NCBI RefSeq assembly: GCF_000230835.1
Contig: NZ_CM001240.1
Coordinates: forward strand, 467,001 to 531,000
Length of the DNA stretch: 64,000 nt
Source of the DNA: Clostridium sp. DL-VIII
Lineage (GTDB): Bacteria; Bacillota; Clostridia; Clostridiales; Clostridiaceae
Direction: 5' to 3'
Numbering within the stretch: position 1 is the stretch's first letter; each line of letters starts with the position of its first letter. The position numbers were made by a program, and so were the translations under genes. Below the pieces are notes generated by a model. It ran no database searches. It was not told the DNA's origin and worked only from the letters and a program-made list of their open reading frames with translations. This document shows positions 36,535-44,228 of the stretch, piece by piece.

Positions 36535-37731
36535 ATGAGTAATATTAAAGAAATTCTATATAAAGAATTAGAGCTTAAAGCAAAAATAATTGTAGAAGGT
36601 ATAAATGCAAATCCAGGAATTTTTAAACATCTTGATTTAGGAGGAAAGTACCAAGAACAAATTCATTTGCTCTTTGAGATGGATCATCATGAACATGTTG
36701 GAATTAGTTTCCCATGTGGATTCACATCACCAAATGGATTAAGGTATAGCTTTAACTGGGATGTTAACTCAAGATTTTCAATCAAGTATAATGATGGACA
36801 ATACTATTTAGCTGAAAATGACATAGATATTTTTCCTATAGAATTTGATAAAAGACCAAATTATTACAAATTAACTACTTCTGATGGTACAAGAATGTCA
36901 CATATCGCAAGTCATTCACCAGGTGGAATTGTCGGAATAGCTTATAGTAATGAGTGCGCTCTTAAAGATAAAGGGTTAGACTGTTTGTTCTGTAATGCAA
37001 ATGCAACAAAAGATACATATGCTGAAAAGGAAAATATAACTTGGAAAAATCCAAAACAAATAGGAGAAGCAGTAGCAGCAGCATTTAAGAATGACAACGC
37101 TAAGCATGTTAATCTAACAGGTGGCTTTGTGCCAGAGAGAAGAGAGGTTGACTATTATATAGATGTAGCAGAAGCTATTCAAGAATATACAGGACTTGAA
37201 GATTTTAATGGAACTGCTGTAATAGGTGCGCCTAAAGATTTAAGCGTAATAGACAAATATAAAGAAGCTGGATTTAGAACGATAGCTATTCAATTAGAAA
37301 TATGGGATAAAAATATCTTTAAAACAATTTGCCCTGGTAAGGAAGGCGATTGTGGTGGATGGCAGCATTGGGTAGATGCACTGGAATATGCAGTGAAAGT
37401 TTTTGGATTTGGTAGAGTTAGAACTGGCTTTGTGACAGGAATTGAACCAAAAGAAAAGACTCTTGAAGGAGTAGAATATTTAGCATCAAAAGGAATTTTA
37501 AGTTTAACTAATGCATGGAATCCTAATCCGGGCTCAAAATTAGAAGGGCATAGAACTCCAAAACCAGAATGGCATTTAGACATGGCTAAAAAGACTTATG
37601 CAATTTTTAAAAAGGCTGGTTTTACTTATGAACAATATTTTGATGCTTCACCTTCCGCCGATTTTTTGGTTCATGATATATTTAAAATAGAAGAAGGCTT
37701 GTTATCAATATTTGAGAAGAAAGATGTATAA
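36535..37731 (+). CDS. Radical-SAM protein with CX8CX2C motif, copy 1
   Basis: A 398-residue protein whose likely cluster-binding cysteines are C141, C150 and C153 (NECALKDKGLDCLFC). The spacing CX8CX2C is unlike the canonical CX3CX2C. A later conserved pair (TICPGKEGDCGG, about residues 264-271) may bind another cluster. The TGGFVPERRE block and the remaining helix-strand pattern fit a radical-SAM barrel. It is paired with a binding protein upstream, and a paralogue at 40707 lies directly before the nitrogenase-like genes. It may mature a cofactor or act on the sulfur substrate. Confidence 0.75.
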   Translation: MSNIKEILYKELELKAKIIVEGINANPGIFKHLDLGGKYQEQIHLLFEMDHHEHVGISFPCGFTSPNGLRYSFNWDVNSRFSIKYNDGQYYLAENDIDIFPIEFDKRPNYYKLTTSDGTRMSHIASHSPGGIVGIAYSNECALKDKGLDCLFCNANATKDTYAEKENITWKNPKQIGEAVAAAFKNDNAKHVNLTGGFVPERREVDYYIDVAEAIQEYTGLEDFNGTAVIGAPKDLSVIDKYKEAGFRTIAIQLEIWDKNIFKTICPGKEGDCGGWQHWVDALEYAVKVFGFGRVRTGFVTGIEPKEKTLEGVEYLASKGILSLTNAWNPNPGSKLEGHRTPKPEWHLDMAKKTYAIFKKAGFTYEQYFDASPSADFLVHDIFKIEEGLLSIFEKKDV

Positions 37732-38050
37732 AAGTGTGCTTTATAATAAGGTATTTAAGTTATCAATAGATGCATCATATTTATTATTAAGATTTATAAT
37801 AATAAATATTTTCATATGAATGTATTTTGGGACAACTTTGATGATATTGCAACTTTTTGCAATAAATATTGCAGCAAATACTGGAGAAGTAGGATTAATT
37901 ACAGGAATATAAGGGATAGGTGCTTTAATTATGTTTTTACTATCGGGAATTTCGGAAGATAGTTTGAGTACAAAGAGACTAGGTGTTTTTGTAAGAATTG
38001 AGCAAGGTAGAGGATATAAAAAAATACTTATAAGATTTAATCAAAACTGA
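37724..38050 (+). pseudogene. Remnant of a major-facilitator transporter gene
   Basis: One frame of 109 codons overlapping the end of the radical-SAM gene. It has internal stops TGA and TAA but a clear transporter-like sequence. Recognisable parts are NKVFKLSIDASYLLLRF and, further on, GLITGI-stop-GIGALIMFLLSG then RLGVFVR, which resemble the first two helices of an MFS protein. It ends inside leader RNA 4. It is a degraded, truncated gene, probably once part of this operon. Confidence 0.6.
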
Positions 38051-38110
38051 CTAGAAAACTAGAGGTTTTAAGAGGCAATAATTATTGTTTCTTAGAGCCT
38101 TTTATTATTA
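38041..38110 (+). promoter_or_regulatory. Structured leader RNA 4 of the sulfur island
   Basis: CTGACTAG-AAAA-CTAG hairpin (38051-38062) followed by stem AGGTTTTAAGA / TCTTAGAGCCT with an inner CAATA / ATTG pair, then TTTTATTATT. The opening sequence is almost identical to leader RNA 3 (35326-35362), while the terminator loop differs. It precedes the flavin-barrel gene at 38145. Confidence 0.6.
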
Positions 38111-38144
38111 AGAAAAATATTAATGAAAAACAGGAGGAATTAAA

Positions 38145-38588
38145 ATGTCAAATATAAACAAGGAAATTGGTGAATACATAGAAAGTAGTAAAGATACAAT
38201 TTTAGCAACTGTAGATTTTAATAACAGTCCTAACTTACGGGTAATTGGAGGTTTTGGAATAGATGATGCAGCGATTTATTTTACAACAGCTAAAGACACT
38301 AATAAAGTAGAACATATTAAGGGTAATAATAATATATCCATTATATTTCAACATGAAAATCAAGTAATACCTAATTTTATTAATGTTGAAGTAAAAGGAG
38401 TTGCAGAAGAACTTGAAAGCAAGGGGCAATTTGAAGAAGGGTTTAAATTTATTGCAAAAAGGAGACCCCAATTAAAGGTAACAGAAAAAACTCACAATAT
38501 TTATAAAATAATACCAAGTGAAATTAAGATTTTAGATTTTACTAAAGAAAATCCAGATAAAAAAATTCAAATAATCAAATTTAAATAA
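38145..38588 (+). CDS. Pyridoxamine 5'-phosphate oxidase-like flavin protein
   Basis: A small split-barrel protein of 147 residues (IGEYIESSKDTILATVDFNNSPNLRVIGGFGIDDAAIYFTT region), typical of FMN- or F420-type barrels in the PNPOx-like superfamily. It has a strong AGGAGGAAT ribosome site. It is followed by MTA/SAH nucleosidase. A redox partner or flavin reductase role for the reductive sulfur enzymes is plausible but unproven. A duplicate of its last 28 codons survives at 39360. Confidence 0.7.
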   Translation: MSNINKEIGEYIESSKDTILATVDFNNSPNLRVIGGFGIDDAAIYFTTAKDTNKVEHIKGNNNISIIFQHENQVIPNFINVEVKGVAEELESKGQFEEGFKFIAKRRPQLKVTEKTHNIYKIIPSEIKILDFTKENPDKKIQIIKFK

Positions 38589-38646
38589 TATTGGATATAT
38601 AGCTAGGAAATTTAATAAGTGATTGTAAAAGGAAAGAGGGGATATA

Positions 38647-39327
38647 ATGAGTAGAATTGCTATTGTAAGTGCTATGGAAGTTGAAATTTATTATGTACAT
38701 GAATATTTAGAAAAGAGAGAAAACTGGCAAAAGATAGATGAAGATACATATGAAAATAAAGAGAAACAAATAATTGTAACAGCACAAGTTATGGGAGTAG
38801 GAAAAGTAAATGCTGCGTATAAAACAACAGAAGTTATTTATAAATTTCAGCCAGATCTAATTGTAAATGTAGGATATGCAGGTGGATTGATTGATAATGC
38901 TAAAAGAGGTGATGTTGCTATTGGTAATGATTATGTCCAGGTAGATTTTACACCATTAATACAAGAAAACAAAATTAGTATTAATGAAAGTCCTAAAGAA
39001 ATAATTCACCTTCTTGAAAAAGCTGCAAAAAAATTGGAGTTTACGTATTTTACAGGTAAAATTGCAACAGGAGATTTCTTTTTGCATAGTTCAGAAACTA
39101 AAAATAAGATTAGAAAAGAACATAATCCTATTGCATTTGATATGGAGTCTGCAGCAGTAGCACAGGTAGCAACTAAAAAAAATGTTGGTTTTATTGCATT
39201 ACGTACATTTTCTGATTTAGCAGATGATGATGCACAAAAGGTGATAACTGATAAAAGTGGCAATATAGAGCATAAGCCAATTATATTGATTATAGAAACA
39301 ATTGAACAATATGAAATTTCTGCATAG
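38647..39327 (+). CDS. mtnN: 5'-Methylthioadenosine/S-adenosylhomocysteine nucleosidase
   Basis: Cleaves the adenine from MTA, SAH and 5'-deoxyadenosine, 226 residues. Diagnostic features are the N-terminal AIVSAMEVEI (catalytic Glu), VNVGYAGGL, the FDMESAAVAQV ribose-binding block and the catalytic Asp in TFSDLADDD. In this island it could remove 5'-deoxyadenosine made by the radical-SAM proteins or recycle MTA and SAH. GAAAGAGGGG upstream is the ribosome site. Confidence 0.9.
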   Translation: MSRIAIVSAMEVEIYYVHEYLEKRENWQKIDEDTYENKEKQIIVTAQVMGVGKVNAAYKTTEVIYKFQPDLIVNVGYAGGLIDNAKRGDVAIGNDYVQVDFTPLIQENKISINESPKEIIHLLEKAAKKLEFTYFTGKIATGDFFLHSSETKNKIRKEHNPIAFDMESAAVAQVATKKNVGFIALRTFSDLADDDAQKVITDKSGNIEHKPIILIIETIEQYEISA

Positions 39328-39359
39328 TAAAGATATGATAGAAATATCGTACTCAAGAA

Positions 39360-39443
39360 AACAATAATATATACAAGATATCATCTGAAAAAATAAAAAT
39401 GCTAGATTTCACTAAAGAAAATATAGAAAAAAGAATAAATTAA
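39360..39443 (+). pseudogene. Duplicated 3' fragment of the flavin-barrel gene
   Basis: About 28 codons read NNIYKISSEKIKMLDFTKENIEKRIN and then stop. This is clearly related to the end of the protein at 38145 (HNIYKIIPSEIKILDFTKENPDKK). The rest of the copy is gone. It shows that a block of this operon was duplicated and then eroded. Confidence 0.75.
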
Positions 39444-39477
39444 TTAAATTTTAATCAGTTAGGAGGGGATTGAAATT

Positions 39478-40506
39478 ATAAAAAAAGTAAGTGTCATATT
39501 ATTGATTTTAAGTTTTCTATTTTCTTTAGCTGGCTGTACAAAAAGTAATGTCTCTCAAAATAATGCAGAAGCTAGAGGAAGTGAAAAAAAGGTTGTGAGG
39601 TTAGGAAGCGCTACAACTAGCAATTTTATGGGAGAATTACCTGGAATAGCACAAGAAAATAAATATATAGACGAGGAATTAAAAAAAATAGGATATGAAG
39701 TTGAGTACATTAATTTTCCGAAAGCAGGGCCAGCAGTTAATGAAGCATTTGTTGGAGGTAGTATTGATTTTGCATGTTATGGTGACTTGCCACCAGTAGT
39801 ATTAAAGTCCAAAGGGCAAAATATTAAAATCGTTGGGATTCCAAATTCATCATTAAACATGGATTTAATTGTACAAAATGATTCAGATATTAAATCAGTT
39901 AAAGATATAAAAGGGAAAAAAATAATAGTTGGAAAAGGAACAGTTTATCAACAGTATTTTGGAAATTTGGTAAAAGCAAATGGTATAGATGAAAAAGATG
40001 TAGAAGTATTAAATGTAGTTGCAGAAGGTGAATCAACCTTTTTATCTAAAAGTGCAGATGGATATGTAGTTACTGATGCAATGGCACAAAAACTTGCTAA
40101 GGGTGGGAATGGAAGAATTGTAGCTACTACAGTAGATCAACCAGAATTTGCTAGTCAGTCAGTTCTTGTTGGCAGAACTGACTATATTAAAGAAAATTCT
40201 GAAGTACCCGTTGCACTTCTTAAAGCACTTATAAGAGCACAAGATTTTGCAAAGAAAAATCCAGAAGAAGCATATAAGGTTATGGCAAAATCAGGATTCT
40301 CGGAAGATATTATAAAGGAATCTTATGGTTATGATAATGGACAATTTAAATCTTTCAATATAGAAATAACAGATGAGTCTATAAACAAATTAAAAAATTT
40401 AAATAAATTTCTATATGAACAAAATTTAATTTCAAAAAATGTAAATATAGATGAGCTAGTAGATAATAGCTATTATGAAAAAGCACTAAATGAGTTAGGA
40501 AAATAA
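39478..40506 (+). CDS. SsuA-like substrate-binding lipoprotein 3 with a non-standard start
   Basis: Paralogue of the binding proteins at 31107 and 35456, about 342 residues, with lipobox SLAGC. The frame aligned with its ribosome site (AGGAGGGG, 39461-39468) begins ATA AAA AAA GTA at 39478. This is what an ATG AAA AAA signal-peptide start would become after one G-to-A change. ATT at 39475 is an alternative; the first ordinary start in frame, TTG 39502, would cut the signal peptide. The mature protein is intact (GSATTSNFMGE, KAGPAVNEAFVGGSIDFA). Expression is probably reduced, unless ATA is used. Confidence 0.75.
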   Translation: MKKVSVILLILSFLFSLAGCTKSNVSQNNAEARGSEKKVVRLGSATTSNFMGELPGIAQENKYIDEELKKIGYEVEYINFPKAGPAVNEAFVGGSIDFACYGDLPPVVLKSKGQNIKIVGIPNSSLNMDLIVQNDSDIKSVKDIKGKKIIVGKGTVYQQYFGNLVKANGIDEKDVEVLNVVAEGESTFLSKSADGYVVTDAMAQKLAKGGNGRIVATTVDQPEFASQSVLVGRTDYIKENSEVPVALLKALIRAQDFAKKNPEEAYKVMAKSGFSEDIIKESYGYDNGQFKSFNIEITDESINKLKNLNKFLYEQNLISKNVNIDELVDNSYYEKALNELGK

Positions 40507-40533
40507 TGTTTTTTCTGAGCTCCTCTATATGAT

Positions 40534-40676
40534 ATAACAGCTCACCATTTTATGTTGAAAAGGATGGAAAGGATTTTTATGTATTAAGAGAATGGAAAAA
40601 TTATTTGCTAGCAGGTAAATTCATTATTCATAATTTTTATAGAGTAGAAGATGAACTTCTTACAGTTTTTAAATAA
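40534..40676 (+). pseudogene. Fragment resembling the C terminus of the radical-SAM proteins
   Basis: An open stretch without a start. It ends in KFIIHNFYRVEDELLTVFK, which aligns with DFLVHDIFKIEEGLLSIF at the end of the radical-SAM copy 1 protein. It sits between binding protein 3 and radical-SAM copy 2, where a further paralogue could have been deleted. The upstream part (FYVEKDGKDFYVLREW) is not recognised. Confidence 0.5.
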
Positions 40677-40706
40677 TACAGTATGATATGAAAGGAAGAA
40701 AAAAAT

Positions 40707-41888
40707 ATGAGTATAGAAAAAGAAAATTTAAAGAAGGAAATTGAATTAGCACAGAAATTATTTAATGAAGGCATAAATGCAGATCCTGAATTATTTAAGG
40801 GGTTGGATTTTGAAAATGTTTATTTAGAACAAGTACATGCATGCTTTGAATTTAATCATAAAATTCATTTGGAATCTAAAATACCTGCAGGATTCCGTTT
40901 ACCAAGTGGCTATTATAATGGTTTTATATGGGATCCAAAATCAAGGTATTCTATAACATTGGAAGAAGAAAAATATTATCTAAATGAAAATGGGACAAGA
41001 CTATATGAGATATTTTTTGAGAAGAAACCTAAATTTTATAATAAGCACACCTCTGATGGAACAAAAATGTCAACAATAGCACAATTCAATGGGTCTGGTA
41101 GAATAAGTGTAACTTATAGTAATGAATGCGCATTAAAGGATAAAGGACTTGATTGCTTATTTTGTAATATAAATGCTACAAAAAACACATATGCAGAAGC
41201 TGAAAATATAAAATGGAAGAATGCAAAACAAATTGCAGAAACAGTTAAGGCGGCATATGAAGAAGGCTTTAAGCATGTAACTATAACAGGTGGATTTGTA
41301 CCTGAAAGAAGAGAAGTAGATTATTATATAGATGTTGCTGAAGCTATTAAAGAAGAGACTGGGTTAGAAGATTTTAATGGTACAGCCTGCATTGGAGCAC
41401 CTTTAGATTTATCCACTATAGATAAATATAAAGAAGCCGGATATAGAACTATTGCAACTAATATGGAGATTTGGGATGAAAATATATTTAAGACTATATG
41501 TCCAGGAAAGGAACAGATTTGTGGAGGAAGACAAAACTGGATTGATGCATTAAAGCATGAAGTTGAAGTTTTTGGAAAGGGCAGGGTAAGATCATATTTT
41601 GTAGCAGGAATAGAGCCAAAAACAAAAATACTTGAGGGAATAGAATATTTAGCATCAATTGGAGTTATAGCAGTTCCATTACCATGGAATCCAAACCCTG
41701 GATCAGCATTGGAAGGACATAGATCACCAACAACTGAATGGCATCAGGATTTGCAATTAAAGGGGTATAACATTTTAAAGAAGTATGGTTTTACTCATGA
41801 TCAATTCTTTGATGCAAATAACGGAGAATTTATTTATGATCATTATTATGATTTAGACGGAGACTTTTTATCGGAAGATAGAAAATAA
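40707..41888 (+). CDS. Radical-SAM protein with CX8CX2C motif, copy 2
   Basis: A 393-residue paralogue of the protein at 36535, with the same cysteine positions (C141, C150, C153 in CALKDKGLDCLFC) and the same later pair TICPGKEQICGG. ITGGFVPERREVDYYIDVAEAI is almost unchanged between the copies, while the N and C termini differ. It lies 49 bases before the NifH-like gene, which places this family in the nitrogenase-like operon. Possible roles are assembling a metal cofactor or modifying the substrate or a protein. Confidence 0.75.
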   Translation: MSIEKENLKKEIELAQKLFNEGINADPELFKGLDFENVYLEQVHACFEFNHKIHLESKIPAGFRLPSGYYNGFIWDPKSRYSITLEEEKYYLNENGTRLYEIFFEKKPKFYNKHTSDGTKMSTIAQFNGSGRISVTYSNECALKDKGLDCLFCNINATKNTYAEAENIKWKNAKQIAETVKAAYEEGFKHVTITGGFVPERREVDYYIDVAEAIKEETGLEDFNGTACIGAPLDLSTIDKYKEAGYRTIATNMEIWDENIFKTICPGKEQICGGRQNWIDALKHEVEVFGKGRVRSYFVAGIEPKTKILEGIEYLASIGVIAVPLPWNPNPGSALEGHRSPTTEWHQDLQLKGYNILKKYGFTHDQFFDANNGEFIYDHYYDLDGDFLSEDRK

Positions 41889-41937
41889 ACCTTGAAGTAC
41901 TATTGAAAAAAATAAAAAAATTGGAAGGAAGAGTTCT

Positions 41938-42810
41938 ATGGCTAAAATAGGAAAACATATAGCGATTTATGGTAAAGGGGGAATTGGTAAATCAACTACT
42001 ACATCAAATATAAGTGCAGCACTTGCAGAAGAAGGATATAAAGTAATTCAAATAGGATGTGATCCCAAAAGTGATTCAACAAATACTCTTAGAGGAAATA
42101 GTTATTTACCAACAGTTTTAGACAGCATGAGAGAAGGTAAAAAAGTTCATTTATCAGATGTATCTGCAACTGGATTTGGGGGAGTGCTTTGCATTGAATC
42201 AGGTGGACCAGTGCCAGGAGTTGGCTGTGCTGGAAGAGGCATAAATGCAGCTGTAAACTTGCTTCAGGATTTAAAGCTTTTTGAAGAATACAAACCAGAT
42301 TACGTTCTATATGATGTTTTGGGAGATGTAGTCTGCGGTGGGTTTGCAGTCCCTATAAGAGATGGAATTACTGACAGAGCTTATGTTGTAAGTTCTTCTG
42401 ATTTTATGGCAATCTATGCTGCTAATAATTTATTTAAAGCTATTAGTAAATACGCACCATCTGGAGGAGCAAAGCTTGGAGGTATAATTGCTAATGGATT
42501 AACAGCAGGGTATTCTAGAGCGATTGTTGATGATTTTACAGCAAAAACAGGAACAAAAGCTGTTGGGTATGTTCCACGTTCCTTAGTAGTATCACAAAGT
42601 GAGCTGTTTGGGAAAACGGTTATAGAAGCTAATCCCAAATCTCAACATGCAGATATATACAGACAACTTGCAACATATATAGCTGAAAGTGAAGAATTAG
42701 TTGTGCCAAACCCATTAGGAGTTAGTGAACTTAGAGATTGGGCAAGAGAATGGGGAGATAGAATATATGATACTGAAACAGGAGTTGTTCAAGAAAGTCT
42801 TGGAATATAG
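41938..42810 (+). CDS. NifH-like reductase (nitrogenase-like family)
   Basis: ATP-dependent iron protein, 290 residues. P-loop GKGGIGKST at residues 12-20, the two cysteines that bridge a [4Fe-4S] cluster between subunits (C97 in GCAGRG and C133 in VVCGG), and R100. It should form a dimer that feeds single electrons to the D-K partner downstream. In true nitrogenase operons nifB, E and N would be expected; none is visible here. Ribosome site GGAAGGAAG. It is best placed among the nitrogenase-like proteins that include BchL, CfbC and MarH. Confidence 0.92.
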   Translation: MAKIGKHIAIYGKGGIGKSTTTSNISAALAEEGYKVIQIGCDPKSDSTNTLRGNSYLPTVLDSMREGKKVHLSDVSATGFGGVLCIESGGPVPGVGCAGRGINAAVNLLQDLKLFEEYKPDYVLYDVLGDVVCGGFAVPIRDGITDRAYVVSSSDFMAIYAANNLFKAISKYAPSGGAKLGGIIANGLTAGYSRAIVDDFTAKTGTKAVGYVPRSLVVSQSELFGKTVIEANPKSQHADIYRQLATYIAESEELVVPNPLGVSELRDWAREWGDRIYDTETGVVQESLGI

Positions 42811-42823
42811 GAGGAAAATCTAA

Positions 42824-44227
42824 ATGTGTGCATTTGATAGTAATAAACTTCAAGGCAGGGAAAAGAGATTAAGCACTTTAAGTGCGTATTTAGGAACTGC
42901 ACATAATCTTTTTAAAGAAGATGAAGACAGGCAGAATATAAGAACATTTTCAGAGGCTGCCTTTGATGAAATAATATATGCTATAGAAACCATTGCATCT
43001 ATAGAGGATTCAGTTATAGTAATTCATGGTCCATCAGGATGCGGAAATGTTAACCTTCATTATTTTGCAGAAGGAAGTAAATTTAACTGGTATAGTACCA
43101 ATTTAACTGAAAGAGATTCTATTTTAGGGGGAGATGAAAAGTTAAGGGAAACTATTTATTTAGCACATAAAAAACATGAGCCTAAAATTATATTTATTGT
43201 AGCAACATCAGTTGTAGCAATAAATAATGATGATATAAGTGCAGCTGCTTTGGAATTGGAAGAAGAGTTAGATGCTAAAATAGTTCCGATCTTTACGGAT
43301 GGATTTAAATCTAAAGCTGCAGTAAACGGATATGATGTAGCCCTTCATGCTATAGGAAAGTATTTGATTAAGGGGAATGGGGATGGGGAAGAAGAAAAAA
43401 GTAATTTTCTAAATTTAATATCAATATCGGAAAACAATGAGAATATAAAGGAAATTTTATTATTACTTAAGGAGCTTAACATTGAAACCAACTTAATTCC
43501 CAAATTTGCAGATAATGAAGGCCTAAAAAAATCAATAAAGGCAAAGGTATCTGTTGCACTAAATGATGATGAAGGATACTTTTTAGGAAGAGGCTTAGAA
43601 GAAGCTTATGATGTACCATATATAGAGACTACGTCTCCAATAGGAAGTAAAAACACAGCCACATGGATTCAACAAGTAGCAGAGGTATTTAGCACAGGAG
43701 ATAAAGTAAAGAAAATAATAGACAGGGAAATTTCTAAGAAAAGAAAATTGATTTATGAAGCTCCACTTACAGGATTAAAAATATATATTGATTTAAAAAC
43801 TACAGAAGCAATAAGTTTAATACCGTTAGTAAAAGAATATGGCGGTGAAGTTGTTGGAATTACTGTAGATGAAGTAGATAAAATAAATAAAAATAAATTT
43901 GAAGGATTAAAATACGATCTTCCTGTACATGTAGCAAGTGGACAACTTTTTGAAGTAGCAAATATTTTAAACAAAACAAAGCCAGATATATATATTGGAG
44001 AAGCAGGAAAAACAGCATGGGTATCAAAGCTTGGAATTATACCTGTATCTGTAGCAAATGCAGTACTTTATGGTTTTAATGGAGAGCAAAAATTAATTGA
44101 ATCAATAAAAAAAGCTGAAAGAAATAAAGAATTAATTAATGATATGAGTAAGAAGGGTAATTTACAATATAAGAATGGCTGGTTAAAAAAGAGTACCAAT
44201 TGGTATATAAAGCAGGAGGTGAAATAG
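42824..44227 (+). CDS. Nitrogenase-like NifD-related subunit lacking cofactor ligands
   Basis: A 467-residue homologue of NifD. The block VIHGPSGCGN aligns with HGPVGCG of NifD, so C73 equals the bridging Cys88 of the P-cluster. The positions of Cys62 and Cys154 are lost (the ECP block reads ATS near residues 127-129). The cofactor Cys275 site reads VSVALNDDEG without Cys, and the region of His442 reads VLYGFNG without His. Apart from C2, C73 is the only cysteine. The protein cannot hold a nitrogenase-type cofactor in the usual way. It is coupled to the K gene by one base. Confidence 0.85.
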   Translation: MCAFDSNKLQGREKRLSTLSAYLGTAHNLFKEDEDRQNIRTFSEAAFDEIIYAIETIASIEDSVIVIHGPSGCGNVNLHYFAEGSKFNWYSTNLTERDSILGGDEKLRETIYLAHKKHEPKIIFIVATSVVAINNDDISAAALELEEELDAKIVPIFTDGFKSKAAVNGYDVALHAIGKYLIKGNGDGEEEKSNFLNLISISENNENIKEILLLLKELNIETNLIPKFADNEGLKKSIKAKVSVALNDDEGYFLGRGLEEAYDVPYIETTSPIGSKNTATWIQQVAEVFSTGDKVKKIIDREISKKRKLIYEAPLTGLKIYIDLKTTEAISLIPLVKEYGGEVVGITVDEVDKINKNKFEGLKYDLPVHVASGQLFEVANILNKTKPDIYIGEAGKTAWVSKLGIIPVSVANAVLYGFNGEQKLIESIKKAERNKELINDMSKKGNLQYKNGWLKKSTNWYIKQEVK

Positions 44228-44228
44228 C

